From Pseudomonas fluorescens (GTDB taxonomy: Bacteria > Pseudomonadota > Gammaproteobacteria > Pseudomonadales > Pseudomonadaceae): DNA of 64,000 nucleotides. Below the pieces are notes generated by a model that worked only from the letters and a program-made list of their open reading frames with translations, was not told where the DNA came from and made no database searches. Below, piece by piece: positions 30,583 through 39,269 of the stretch (positions are counted from its first letter, which is position 1; each line of letters opens with the position of its first letter). The stretch covers positions 3,410,001 to 3,474,000 of the forward strand of contig NZ_CP008896.1 of assembly GCF_000730425.1 (NCBI RefSeq), read 5' to 3'. The translations under genes and the position numbers were made by a program.

Positions 30583-31824
30583 CTATGCAGCGCGGGGCGC
30601 GAGGCCCTGCATGTCAATGGAAGTTCTGTGCTGGCCGATCAGCTCGGCCAAGACCTGGCCGCTGCCACAGGCCAGGGTGAAACCCAGGGCCCCATGACCC
30701 AGGTTGAGCCACAGGTTGCGGTAAGCGCTGGCACCGATCAGCGGCACGCCGCTGGGCGTTGCCGGGCGCATGCCAGCCCATTCGATGGCCTGGCTGTAAT
30801 CGCCGGCCAAAGGGAACGTCTCACACGCCTGGCGCTTGATCAGGGCCAGGCGCTTGGGCTCAAGGCCGCTGTCAAAACCGACGATGTCGACCATCGCCGC
30901 CACCCGCAACTGCTCGCCGATCCGTGCATAAACGATCTTGCGGTCGTAGTCGGTGATGCTGATGCGCGGGGCGGCATGCCGCTCGCCAATCGGCACGCTC
31001 AGGCTGTAACCCTTGAGCGGGTACAACGGCAGTGCGACGCCCGGCAAGGCCAACTCGGGGCTGCGCACCCCCGCCGCCAGCACCAGGTGCTGCACCGGCA
31101 TCACCTCGTTGCCCAACTCAATCGCCTGCACCGCGCCGTTGGCGTGGCGCATACCCGTGACCCTGCGCCCCAGCACAAACCGGCAGCGTCCCGACGCCTC
31201 AAGACGCACGGCCAGCTGCTGGCAGAAGGCGTGACAGTCCGCCACTTCTTCATTGGGCGTGTAGATCCCCCCGACAAAATCCTTCGCCGCCAGGGTCGGT
31301 TCCAGTCGCGTGCAATCCGCCGCCGACAACACTTGCTGCTGCAGGCGATCGAGCACCTTATTGCGAGCATGCTCAAACGTGTGATGGCTGCGAAACGTCA
31401 CCAGCTTGCCATTGCGCTGCCAGTCAAAGCCGTCCAGCCCGTCCTCTTCGCGCCATTGCTGCAAGATGCCCTGGCTCAAGGTGGCCAGGCGCAACAGATG
31501 GCTGGCATTGCGCTTGTTCACCGAAGCCCGGCACGCCCCCAGGAACGAGGCCATCCAGCGCCATTGCGCCGGGTCCAGGCGTGGGCGCAGCTTCAACGGC
31601 GAGTCGCCGCGCAGCAGCCAGCCAATGGCTTGCAAGGGCACACCTTTGTCCGCCAGCGGCGCGACGTAGCGATAGGACAGTTGGCCGCCATTGGCAAAAC
31701 TGGTCTCGCTGCCCAGGTTGTCCCGGGCTTCGACTATCGTCACGTCCATACCGGCGCGCACCAGGGCATAGGCGCTCGCCAGACCGATGACCCCACCGCC
31801 TATGATGCAAACCTGCTGAGCCAT
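30583..31824 (-). CDS. FAD-dependent D-amino-acid dehydrogenase (DadA-like)
   Basis: A 413-residue DAO-family flavoprotein. The FAD motif VCIIGGGVIGLASAYALVRAG opens the protein and the DadA-type SETSFANGGQLSYRYVAPLADKGVP block follows; GMRPATPSGVPLIG and NLWLNLGHGALGFTLACGSG close it. It oxidises a D-amino acid to the imino acid. The start MAQQVCII was chosen at the Rossmann motif. It is the first gene of an operon with ridA and a binding protein, divergent from a LysR gene. It is not the dadAX locus, since no racemase gene is adjacent. Confidence 0.92.
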   Translation of the reverse strand: MAQQVCIIGGGVIGLASAYALVRAGMDVTIVEARDNLGSETSFANGGQLSYRYVAPLADKGVPLQAIGWLLRGDSPLKLRPRLDPAQWRWMASFLGACRASVNKRNASHLLRLATLSQGILQQWREEDGLDGFDWQRNGKLVTFRSHHTFEHARNKVLDRLQQQVLSAADCTRLEPTLAAKDFVGGIYTPNEEVADCHAFCQQLAVRLEASGRCRFVLGRRVTGMRHANGAVQAIELGNEVMPVQHLVLAAGVRSPELALPGVALPLYPLKGYSLSVPIGERHAAPRISITDYDRKIVYARIGEQLRVAAMVDIVGFDSGLEPKRLALIKRQACETFPLAGDYSQAIEWAGMRPATPSGVPLIGASAYRNLWLNLGHGALGFTLACGSGQVLAELIGQHRTSIDMQGLAPRAA

Positions 31825-31930
31825 GTCGATTCCCGAGCGTTGTAATGAGCGCCCAAGGTTAGGGGCAGGTGACAGGCGCCGGACAATGAATAAAGATGGG
31901 CCACCTATAAACAAAGGTTATGGGCCCGCC

Positions 31931-32833
31931 ATGCGCTTGCGTCATATCGAAATCTTCCAGGCCATCCGCCAGACCGGCTCGGTCAGCGCCGCCGCACAAC
32001 TGCTGCACGTCTCGCAGCCGGCGGTGACCAAGGTGCTGCAACACGCCGAGCTGCAGCTGGGTTTCCCGCTGTTCCTGCGTATACGCGGCAAGCTGCAGCC
32101 CACCCCGGAAGCCCTGGCCCTGGAGCGGGAAGTCGACAAGGTCAGCGAAAGCCTGCAAGGCGTGCGGCGCCTGGCCCAGAACCTGCGGCGCGCGCCCGGC
32201 CAAAGCCTGCGCATCGGCGCCACGCCGGCCCTGGCCTTGTCGTTGTTGCCTCCGGCCATTGGCGAGTGGACCCAAGGCTACCCGGACATCGCCTGCGAAT
32301 TGTCCAGCGCTCATAGCCGCGAGTTGGTGCAGAACCTGTTGATGCGCGAGATGGATGTGGCACTGACGCTCAAGTCGCCGGACCATCCGGGGCTCAAGGC
32401 CCAGGCGCTGGCCCACGGCGTACTGGTCGCCCTGGCGCCACGGGGATACTGGCCGGCGACCGAACAAGGCAAACCCTTGCCCCTGATGGCCCTGGCGGGC
32501 GCGCCGTTGATTGGCCTGTCCAGTGCCGACCCGCTGTCGGCGCGGCTCGACAGCTACCTGGAAGCGGTCGAGCCACCGCCCAGGGTGCGTATTTCAGTGC
32601 AGACCTATTCCCTGGCCCGGGCCATGGTGGAATCCGGCGCCGGCCTGGCCGTGATCGACCCTTTCACCGCGCTGGGCGCCTCCACCGAGAGCACCTGCAT
32701 CCGGCCCCTGGCCCCGCCGCTGCCCATCACCTTGTATGCCCTGACCCGCGCCGATGAACCGCCGCCGCATATGCTGGCGAGCCTGCTGGAGATTTTCGCC
32801 CACCGTGCCCAGGAACAGTTAGACCGCCTCTAA
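31931..32833 (+). CDS. LysR-family regulator of the DadA-like operon
   Basis: A 300-residue LysR protein. The N-terminal helix-turn-helix is MRLRHIEIFQAIRQTGSVSAAAQLLHVSQPAVTKVLQ, followed by a substrate-binding domain (ALALSLLPPAIGEWTQGYPDI). It is divergent from the dadA-like gene, with 106 bases between starts; the intergenic ACCT-N8-AGGT near 31903 is a weak candidate site. The start MRLRHIE is favoured by family alignment. Its inducer is probably the amino acid imported by the operon. Confidence 0.92.
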   Translation: MRLRHIEIFQAIRQTGSVSAAAQLLHVSQPAVTKVLQHAELQLGFPLFLRIRGKLQPTPEALALEREVDKVSESLQGVRRLAQNLRRAPGQSLRIGATPALALSLLPPAIGEWTQGYPDIACELSSAHSRELVQNLLMREMDVALTLKSPDHPGLKAQALAHGVLVALAPRGYWPATEQGKPLPLMALAGAPLIGLSSADPLSARLDSYLEAVEPPPRVRISVQTYSLARAMVESGAGLAVIDPFTALGASTESTCIRPLAPPLPITLYALTRADEPPPHMLASLLEIFAHRAQEQLDRL

Positions 32834-32854
32834 GCCGGCGCCTACAGAGGTGCG

Positions 32855-33472
32855 TCAGAGCACATAGCGCATGATCGCCACAAAATGCAGCAGGCTGCCG
32901 CCGATCACAAACAGATGCCAGATCCCGTGGGAATGCCGCAAACGGTGCTCCAGGGCAAAAAAGATGATCCCCACCGTGTACAACACCCCACCCGACGCCA
33001 GCCAGATAAACCCGTGCGTACCCAGCGCGGCAATCAACGGCTTGACCGCCACCAGCACGATCCAGCCCATCACGGCGTAAATCACAATCGACAAAATGCG
33101 CGCCTCGGAACGCGGCTTGATCTCCTGCAAGATCCCGATCACCGCCAGCCCCCAGACAATCCCAAACAACGTCCAGCCCCATGGCCCGTTCAAAGTCACC
33201 AGGCAAAACGGGGTGTAGCTGCCGGCGATCAGCAGGTAGATCGAAAAGTGGTCGACCTTCTGCATGATCGCCTTCTTGCGACCGCGCACGCTGTGATAAA
33301 CCGTCGAGGCGCTGTACAGCACCAGCAGCGTAAACCCATAGATTGCCACGCTGACGATCTTCCACGGACTGCCGTCCATACTCGCCACCACCAGCATCCA
33401 CACCGCGCCGATAAAGGCGGCCACGGCACCGAGCAAATGGCTCCAGGCGTTGAATCGCTCTCCGTGATACAT
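32855..33472 (-). CDS. Hemolysin III family (TrhA) membrane protein
   Basis: A 205-residue seven-helix membrane protein of the hemolysin III / PAQR family. Conserved features are MYHGERFNAWSHLLGA, LYSASTVYHS, KVDHFSIYLLIAGSYTPFCL and the C-terminal HRLRHSHGIWHLFVIGGSLLHF with metal-type histidines. E. coli YqfA/TrhA affects membrane energetics and lipid homeostasis; a lytic role is not implied. The LysR gene ends 21 bases away on the other strand. Confidence 0.93.
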   Translation of the reverse strand: MYHGERFNAWSHLLGAVAAFIGAVWMLVVASMDGSPWKIVSVAIYGFTLLVLYSASTVYHSVRGRKKAIMQKVDHFSIYLLIAGSYTPFCLVTLNGPWGWTLFGIVWGLAVIGILQEIKPRSEARILSIVIYAVMGWIVLVAVKPLIAALGTHGFIWLASGGVLYTVGIIFFALEHRLRHSHGIWHLFVIGGSLLHFVAIMRYVL

Positions 33473-33604
33473 GTGTTGCCGACCTCCAAAAACGACTGCA
33501 CTGGCCCCCAAGGCTCATGCCCCAAACGCGATAGTGCAAGGCTGTTATGACGGCCCAGAGGCTTTAAGGGCACAATCGAACGCATTCGAACAAGAGCCAC
33601 CGCC

Positions 33605-34525
33605 ATGTTGATTGACGAAGAATTCACCCTCAAGAAGTTGGAAATCTTCCTGGCCTTCATGCGCACCGGCAACCTGGCCCGCGCCGCCGCCGAGTTGCAG
33701 ACCAGCAATGTCAGCGTGCACCGGGCCATTCACTCCCTGGAGAACGCCCTGCGCTGCCCGCTGTTCAAGCACGAAGGGCGCAACCTCACCCCGCTGGAAA
33801 GCGCCTACGTACTCGAAGAGCAGGCACAGAAGCTGGTGCAGGAGGTGGTCGACAGCGTGCGCCTGACCCGCGAGGCCGCTGGCTTCTGCGCCGAACGCTT
33901 CAAGCTCGGCGCCCTGTATTCGCTGACGGTCAAGACCGTGCCGCAACTGATCATGGGCCTGAAAATCCGTCGCAGCGAGCTGAATATCGACCTGATCCTG
34001 GGCTCCAACGTCGACCTGATGTACAAGCTCAAGAACATGGAAGTCGACGCAATCCTGATCTCCCTAGACGACCAGGCCATCGAGCCGGACTGCGCGCAGA
34101 TCCAGCTGTTTTCCGATGACATCTTCCTCGCCACCCCCGCCGACTCGCCCTTGGACCGCGAACAGGAGATCGACCTGGCCCAGGTGCGCGACGCCACCTT
34201 CATCACCCTGACCCAAGGCTTCGCCACCCACCAGGACGGCGCACGGGTGTTCAAGCAGGCGGGGTTCGAGCCGAAGGTGGCGATGCAGGTCAACGACATC
34301 TTCACCTTGCTGAGCATGGTCAGCTCGGGCGTGGGCTATGCATTGCTGCCAGGCAGGATTGCGGCGGTGTATGAGAACCGGGTGAAGCTGATTCCCTTGC
34401 AGGCGCGCTACCGGTTGCAGCAGCACATTGGTGTGGTGTTCTTGAAAGCCAAGGAGCGCGATCCAAATTTGCTGGCGTTGTTGGCGGAGTGCCGGATGTA
34501 TGCCAACCGACAGGTTGCAGTCTGA
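33605..34525 (+). CDS. mdcR: LysR-family regulator of malonate decarboxylase, MdcR
   Basis: A 306-residue LysR protein: winged helix at residues 8-65 (LKKLEIFLAFMRTGNLARAAAELQTSNVSVHRAIHSLE), then an effector domain. Its place at the distal end of the mdc-mad operon, convergent with madM, and the unusual NVSVHRAIHSLENALRCPLF helix agree with MdcR, the malonate-responsive activator. A small inverted repeat TCGAA-CGCA-TTCGA lies 16 bases before its start and may serve autoregulation. Confidence 0.88.
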   Translation: MLIDEEFTLKKLEIFLAFMRTGNLARAAAELQTSNVSVHRAIHSLENALRCPLFKHEGRNLTPLESAYVLEEQAQKLVQEVVDSVRLTREAAGFCAERFKLGALYSLTVKTVPQLIMGLKIRRSELNIDLILGSNVDLMYKLKNMEVDAILISLDDQAIEPDCAQIQLFSDDIFLATPADSPLDREQEIDLAQVRDATFITLTQGFATHQDGARVFKQAGFEPKVAMQVNDIFTLLSMVSSGVGYALLPGRIAAVYENRVKLIPLQARYRLQQHIGVVFLKAKERDPNLLALLAECRMYANRQVAV

Positions 34526-34530
34526 AAGAC

Positions 34531-34606
34531 CGCCATCGCAGGCAAGCCAGCTCCCACCGTTGAATGTGTTCACAAATCAAAATGTGGGAGCTGGCTTGCC
34601 TGCGAT
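34531..34606. repeat. Paired inverted REP between convergent mdcR and madM
   Basis: CGCCATCGCAGGCAAGCCAG and the facing copy GGGAGCTGGCTTGCCTGCGA. Arms of about 25 bases around a 25-base linker. Confidence 0.87.
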
Positions 34607-34637
34607 AAGGCCCTATCTTTCAACAACGATCTACGCA

Positions 34638-35402
34638 CTACCCCACCAACCCCCGCATCAGCAAGAACAACAACGAAGGCCCCAGCAAACACCCCAGCGC
34701 CGTATAAAACGCCGCCGTCAGGCAGCCATAAGGCACCAGCTTGGGATCTGTCGCTGCCAACCCGCCCGCCACACCGCTGGAAGTCCCCATCAGCCCGCCA
34801 AAGATCACCGCGCTACGCGGGCTGTTCAGGCCGATCAGCGGTGCCACGAACGGGGTCATCACCATCACCAGAATGGCCTTGATCAACCCCGCCGCGATGG
34901 ACAGTGCCATCACCTCGGAGCTGGCACCGATCGCCGCCCCGGTAACGGGCCCGACGATATAGGTCACGGCCCCGGCGCCAATGGTGGTCAGGCTCACCGC
35001 ATCGGTGTAACCAAACGCCATGGCCACTGCGACGCCCGCGATAAATGACGAGCCAACGCCCACAAACAGGGCAAGCACCCCCACATATCCAGCACGCTTG
35101 AGCTCATCGACACTCACCCCAAACGCGGTGGCGACGATGGCAAAGTCACGCAGCATCGCCCCGCCCAGCAGGCCGATGCCCGATAGCAGCGGGATATCCA
35201 CCACGCCCTTGGCGCCCCCCGTAAACGCACCGCCCACATAGGACAAAACCAACCCCAGCAGGATCGCGATGGCTGAACCATGCAGGCGGCCCTTGGTGAA
35301 TGTGTCGCTGATCCAGTAGGACACCCACATGGTCAGGCCGATAACCGCAAAACCACTGATCAGGCCGTAACCGGTGATGACTTTCAGCAGGGACTCGTAC
35401 AT
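34638..35402 (-). CDS. madM: Malonate transporter subunit MadM
   Basis: A 254-residue polytopic membrane protein that with MadL forms a two-component malonate:Na+ symporter. It has the glycine/alanine-rich helices of the family (YGLISGFAVIGLTMWVSYWI, GGAKGVVDIPLLSGIGLLGGAML, GGLMGTSSGVAGGLAATDPKLVPYG). ATG at 35402 is chosen because AGGGTGA is well placed before it; a GTG three codons upstream overlaps the madL stop. Last gene of the mdc operon. Confidence 0.95.
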   Translation of the reverse strand: MYESLLKVITGYGLISGFAVIGLTMWVSYWISDTFTKGRLHGSAIAILLGLVLSYVGGAFTGGAKGVVDIPLLSGIGLLGGAMLRDFAIVATAFGVSVDELKRAGYVGVLALFVGVGSSFIAGVAVAMAFGYTDAVSLTTIGAGAVTYIVGPVTGAAIGASSEVMALSIAAGLIKAILVMVMTPFVAPLIGLNSPRSAVIFGGLMGTSSGVAGGLAATDPKLVPYGCLTAAFYTALGCLLGPSLLFLLMRGLVG

Positions 35403-35407
35403 GGCGC

Positions 35408-35800
35408 TCACCCTGCCGACTTGGTGGTGGCGACCGCATCCGGCTCACGGTTGCCGATGCGTACCAGCACCGGCACCAGGGCAAACGCCACCAGCACCGC
35501 GCAGGTGCCGGCGAGGATCGCCATAGGGCCGCCACTGATGGCGCCATACACGTTTTGCTGGGCAGCCATGGCCACCACAATCGGGATATACACGGCTGCC
35601 CAGAAGCTCACGCCCTGCTCCGACTTGCCGGTAAACAGGCCACGCTTGCCCAGGTAACTGCCCAGGCCGATCAGCAGCAACATCGCGATCCCCACTCCGC
35701 CGACGTTGGCCGGGATGCCCATCCATTTGCCCAACAGCTCGCCGACAAACAGGCCCGCCAGGGTACACAAGGCCAGAAACGCCACACCGTAAATAATCAT
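35408..35800 (-). CDS. madL: Malonate transporter subunit MadL
   Basis: A 130-residue membrane protein with about four helices (MIIYGVAFLALCTLAGLFVGELLG, VGGVGIAMLLLIGLGSYLG, FWAAVYIPIVVAMAAQQNVYGA, ILAGTCAVLVAFALVPVL). Partner of MadM in malonate uptake. The start is the Met before IIYGVAF. The gene follows mdcH by 66 bases and runs directly into madM, so uptake and breakdown of malonate are encoded on one transcript. Confidence 0.95.
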   Translation of the reverse strand: MIIYGVAFLALCTLAGLFVGELLGKWMGIPANVGGVGIAMLLLIGLGSYLGKRGLFTGKSEQGVSFWAAVYIPIVVAMAAQQNVYGAISGGPMAILAGTCAVLVAFALVPVLVRIGNREPDAVATTKSAG

Positions 35801-35866
35801 GCTGGTAGTCCTCTTGATGCTTGATCGAAATTGTTGTTTTTGTGCTTCGAAAGCCAAGGTCATGCT

Positions 35867-36772
35867 TTATCGATGATGGCGGTCCTCCTGTTCCAGCAGG
35901 GCCTGCAAGGTGTCCAGGCGGGCACCTTCAAAGGCGATCACGGTTCCCTGTTCAAACACTCGCCGCGACAGGCCGGTCAGCACCGCACCCGGCGGCAGTT
36001 CGATCTGCAGGCGCACACCCCGCTCATAGGCGCTTTGCACGGTGCCGCGCCAATCGACGACGCGGCACATGTTGAAGGCCAGGTCGTCGCGCAACTGCGC
36101 AGGATCGCGGATCGGCCGCGCCCGGGTGCTGCTCAGGTAAGTGATGGTCGGCGCCTGGAGCGCGACCTGGGCGAACGCTTCAGCGAGGACCCGGGCCGGT
36201 TGCTCCAGCAGTACGCAGTGGGACGGCACGCTGACGGCCAGGCGCTTGGCCACGCCCTGGCCTTTGACGCGGTTGGCCACCCATTGCATGGCTGCATCGC
36301 TGCCGGCGATCACGCATTGATTGTCAGCATTGATATTGGCCAGGTACACCGGGGTCTGCGCGCTGTGGATCTCGGCGAGCACGCTTTCCACGCGGGATAA
36401 CTCCAAGCCGATCAGCGCCGTCATGCCATAGCCCTGTGGATAAGCCTGCTGCATCAGCTCACCGCGCAGGCTGACCAGCCGCAGTGCGTCGGCAAACGCC
36501 AGGGCCCCCGCGATCACGGCAGCCGGATAAGCGCCGATGGACAGGCCGGCCACATAGTCCGGCGCATGTTGCAGTTGACGGGCATGGGCCACGCCTGCGA
36601 TCAACAGGCACAGTTGCACGGCGCGGGTACTGGCCAGGGCTTGCGCCGAATCGAGCTGGCGCACCTCTTGCGCCAAGGCCTCGCTGGCTTCGTCGAGGAG
36701 GCTGGCGGGCAACTGCTGGAGCATGCCCGGGCGCTGGGCGCCCTGCCCAGGGAACACCAAGAGGCTGCTCAT
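35867..36772 (-). CDS. mdcH: Malonate decarboxylase malonyl transacylase, MdcH
   Basis: A 301-residue FabD-like acyltransferase that moves malonyl from malonyl-CoA to the acyl-carrier subunit MdcC to prime the enzyme. Signatures: LLVFPGQGAQRPGML, the nucleophile elbow GLSIGAYPA, and VSVPSHCVLLEQPA with the catalytic histidine. It overlaps mdcG by four bases (ATGA), consistent with translational coupling. Confidence 0.94.
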   Translation of the reverse strand: MSSLLVFPGQGAQRPGMLQQLPASLLDEASEALAQEVRQLDSAQALASTRAVQLCLLIAGVAHARQLQHAPDYVAGLSIGAYPAAVIAGALAFADALRLVSLRGELMQQAYPQGYGMTALIGLELSRVESVLAEIHSAQTPVYLANINADNQCVIAGSDAAMQWVANRVKGQGVAKRLAVSVPSHCVLLEQPARVLAEAFAQVALQAPTITYLSSTRARPIRDPAQLRDDLAFNMCRVVDWRGTVQSAYERGVRLQIELPPGAVLTGLSRRVFEQGTVIAFEGARLDTLQALLEQEDRHHR

Positions 36773-37365
36773 GCCACAGCCTGCCATGGGTCACTGACCA
36801 GGTGCGCGCCGCCGGTGCTTTTGAGCAGCACCCGCCGCGATCCCCCTGCCCATTCACGCAAGGCTACCGCGCCATACGGCGTTTGCAGTTGCAGATCCAC
36901 GGCACACGGCACCGCATCCAGAATCGCCAGCAGATCCTGGGCCTCGCCGCGCTCAAGACGCTCGGGAGTGCGCAGCAGCAAATCCAGATCGCTCTGGGCA
37001 TGCAGGGCTTCAATGCCCGTGGCCAACTCGAAACCCGCGCTGCCGGTAACGCCCCACCTCTTGTGCGCCAGTACCGGCCGCAGTTGATCGAGGGCGCGCA
37101 ACGCCGGCAAGTCCCGGGGCGAGATCACTCCACACAAGGCCTCCGGCGTTACGCGCCGTTGCACGCACGCCACGGGCATCACGGCCGCAAAGCGCTGCTC
37201 ACGCAAACGCCCGCGCACCCCCACCGCCACATAGCCGGGTTCGGCCAGTGCCCGGCGCACCACCACCGGGTGCCCCGTACCGATCGCCTCCAGTACCCAG
37301 GCCGGTGCCTCAGTGGGCAGGTGCGCCGGGATCATGCCCCAGAGCAAGTCGTGGGCGTTCACCAT
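36769..37365 (-). CDS. mdcG: Phosphoribosyl-dephospho-CoA transferase MdcG
   Basis: A 198-residue nucleotidyltransferase that attaches the phosphoribosyl-dephospho-CoA prosthetic group, made by MdcB, to MdcC. The pair of aspartates in HAQSDLDLLL is the family's catalytic GS...D-x-D site and PCAVDLQLQTPYGAVAL supplies the third acidic region. The start MVNAHDLLWG overlaps the mdcE stop by seven bases. Confidence 0.93.
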   Translation of the reverse strand: MVNAHDLLWGMIPAHLPTEAPAWVLEAIGTGHPVVVRRALAEPGYVAVGVRGRLREQRFAAVMPVACVQRRVTPEALCGVISPRDLPALRALDQLRPVLAHKRWGVTGSAGFELATGIEALHAQSDLDLLLRTPERLERGEAQDLLAILDAVPCAVDLQLQTPYGAVALREWAGGSRRVLLKSTGGAHLVSDPWQAVA

Positions 37366-38138
37366 TGCTCCCGCAGCAACCGGCGTACATGGCTGGAGGC
37401 AGCACGGTTGGCGGCGCCCAGGCGCCCCCGCAAATCCCGCACGCCGCTGTCTTGCACCTCCTGGATCGCCCGTACCAGACAATCCCTGACCCGCACCAGA
37501 TCGTCGGCCGACGGTTGTTCGATCTGGCTGACCGCCAGGGTTTCCCAGAGCAAGCCGAGGCTGGCATAGCTGTCGATGTCATAGGCCATGGGCGGCACGC
37601 TGGCGGCCAGGGTTTCCAGTTCTTCGACGCTGCGCAGGGTCACCCGCGCCGCCGAGGCCTTGCCCATGGCGTGCACCATTACCCCAGGGTCACGCAGGGC
37701 AATCAGGCGATTGGCCTGGTAGCCATGGGCGAGAAACGCCCCGGACATGGCCTTGCCCACCAGCAGCCCGATCACCGGATGCCCGGCCAGGCGCGCACGG
37801 GCATAACTGTCCGCCGCCGCCGCCAGGGCTTGATGAATCCCCAGCGCTTCTTCGCGGCGGCCATAGGCCTGGCTCGGCACGTCGACTATGGCAACTATCG
37901 GGCGTTGATCGCCGCTGGCGATGGCCTGATCCACCGCCTTGGCCAAGCCCCAGCCTTCCAGCAAACCGACTTCACCATGACGCGCGCGTGGGAAGCGGTT
38001 GGCGGCATCCGGCACGACTGCGATAAAGCGCACGGCCTGCCCGCCGAGCACGCCATCGGCGACTTTCAGCGACGCCGGTAACCCCGTCAGCGGCACCGCG
38101 CCGGCGCTCAATGCGTTGAACCACTGCAAGCCTCTCAT
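37359..38138 (-). CDS. mdcE: Malonate decarboxylase gamma subunit
   Basis: A 259-residue crotonase-fold (carboxyltransferase-like) subunit that, with MdcD, decarboxylates malonyl-S-MdcC to acetyl-S-MdcC. Features: HGEVGLLEGWGLAKAVDQAI, IVAIVDVPSQAYGRREEALGIHQALAAA and VIGLLVGKAMSGAFLAHGYQANRLIAL. Overlaps mdcD by four bases. Confidence 0.95.
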   Translation of the reverse strand: MRGLQWFNALSAGAVPLTGLPASLKVADGVLGGQAVRFIAVVPDAANRFPRARHGEVGLLEGWGLAKAVDQAIASGDQRPIVAIVDVPSQAYGRREEALGIHQALAAAADSYARARLAGHPVIGLLVGKAMSGAFLAHGYQANRLIALRDPGVMVHAMGKASAARVTLRSVEELETLAASVPPMAYDIDSYASLGLLWETLAVSQIEQPSADDLVRVRDCLVRAIQEVQDSGVRDLRGRLGAANRAASSHVRRLLREQW

Positions 38139-38977
38139 GGGCGTTCTCCCTGATACAGGTTGCGAACCGTGGCCGGCTCGATCTGGGGCTCGGCATCCAG
38201 CGCAGCCAGGCGCGCCAGGTAGTGGTCGGCCTGGCGGCTGCGTTGCGTTACCGGCAGGCCTTGTTGCAGCAGTTCACTGATCTGCTGTCGGATCTGCGCC
38301 ACATCGTCCGCCACATAACGGTCGGCCAAACCACTGTTGAAACGCTGCTCGCCGCCGGTCAGGCTCCAGATAAACGGTCGGTCGCGGGAGTCGTATTCTT
38401 CAAGGCCGGCTTCCTGTTCGATCACTTGCGGGCCGTTCAGGCCCAGGCGCGCTTCGCGGGTCACCAGCAGGTAGCTGCACAGGCCCGCCGCGATGGACAT
38501 ACCGCCAAAGCAGCCAACGCTGCCGGCCACCACGCCGATCACCGGCTGGTATTGACGCAGGTCGACAATCGCGGCGTGGATATCGGCAATCGCCGCCAGC
38601 CCAAGGTTGGCTTCCTGCAAGCGTACGCCGCCGGTTTCCAGCAGCAGCACCGCACGCGTCGGGACGCCGTGGCGGTTGTCCTCGGCGGCCAGTTCCAGGG
38701 CCCCGGCAATTTTTGCGCCGCCCACTTCGCCCAGGCTGCCGCCCTGGAAGTTACCTTCGATGGCGGCGATCACCAGCGGCAGGCCATCGAGCGTGCCCTT
38801 GGCGATCACCACGCCATCGTCGGACTGCGGCACCACGCCCTGGCGGCTCAACCACGGCGACATCACGCGCTGGAACGGGTCAATCAGTTCCCGGTAGCTG
38901 CCGGCATCCAGCAACGCCTTGGCCCGCTGGCAGGCGCCGAGTTCGACAAAGCTGTGCCGGTTGCGTAAATCAGTCAT
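38135..38977 (-). CDS. mdcD: Malonate decarboxylase beta subunit
   Basis: A 280-residue carboxyltransferase-like subunit, partner of MdcE in the decarboxylation step. The glycine-rich GGSLGEVGGAKIAGALELAAED and GVVAGSVGCFGGMSIAAGLCSYLL blocks form the acyl-carrier binding and oxyanion regions. ATG at 38977 (MTDLRNRHSF) is chosen over an upstream TTG. It overlaps mdcC by eight bases. Confidence 0.95.
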   Translation of the reverse strand: MTDLRNRHSFVELGACQRAKALLDAGSYRELIDPFQRVMSPWLSRQGVVPQSDDGVVIAKGTLDGLPLVIAAIEGNFQGGSLGEVGGAKIAGALELAAEDNRHGVPTRAVLLLETGGVRLQEANLGLAAIADIHAAIVDLRQYQPVIGVVAGSVGCFGGMSIAAGLCSYLLVTREARLGLNGPQVIEQEAGLEEYDSRDRPFIWSLTGGEQRFNSGLADRYVADDVAQIRQQISELLQQGLPVTQRSRQADHYLARLAALDAEPQIEPATVRNLYQGERP

Positions 38978-39269
38978 GGCCAAGCTCCTCGAAACCTTGC
39001 TCCAGGCGCAAGCGCACTACGCCTGGGGTGGCACCAAAGTCGTGGATCTGAATGTTCAAGGCCGGCGGGGTCTGTTCCTGGAAGATCCTCTGGAACAGGT
39101 GTTGCCAGCGTTGCTCGGCGCCATTGACCGAGGTTTGCACCTGGATACTCAGGGTGCCCGCCGTGCCCGGCTCCAGCAGCACTTCAAGGTCGCCGGAACC
39201 GACGCACCCCACCAGCGCACGGCCTTTGGGCGGCTGCCCGGCGGGGAATTCAAAGGATAGGTTTTCCAT
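38970..39269 (-). CDS. mdcC: Malonate decarboxylase acyl-carrier subunit delta
   Basis: A 99-residue acyl carrier. Its serine in VGSGDLEVLLE is the site of the 2'-(5''-phosphoribosyl)-3'-dephospho-CoA group, which replaces phosphopantetheine in this enzyme. The start MENLSFEF touches the mdcB stop (TGATG). Central to all catalytic steps of the complex. Confidence 0.95.
   Translation of the reverse strand: MENLSFEFPAGQPPKGRALVGCVGSGDLEVLLEPGTAGTLSIQVQTSVNGAEQRWQHLFQRIFQEQTPPALNIQIHDFGATPGVVRLRLEQGFEELGHD

Noticed and set aside
29281..31845. An 854-codon plus-strand frame
   Set aside because: It covers three well-supported minus-strand genes (binding protein, RidA, DadA-like) and has no protein features.
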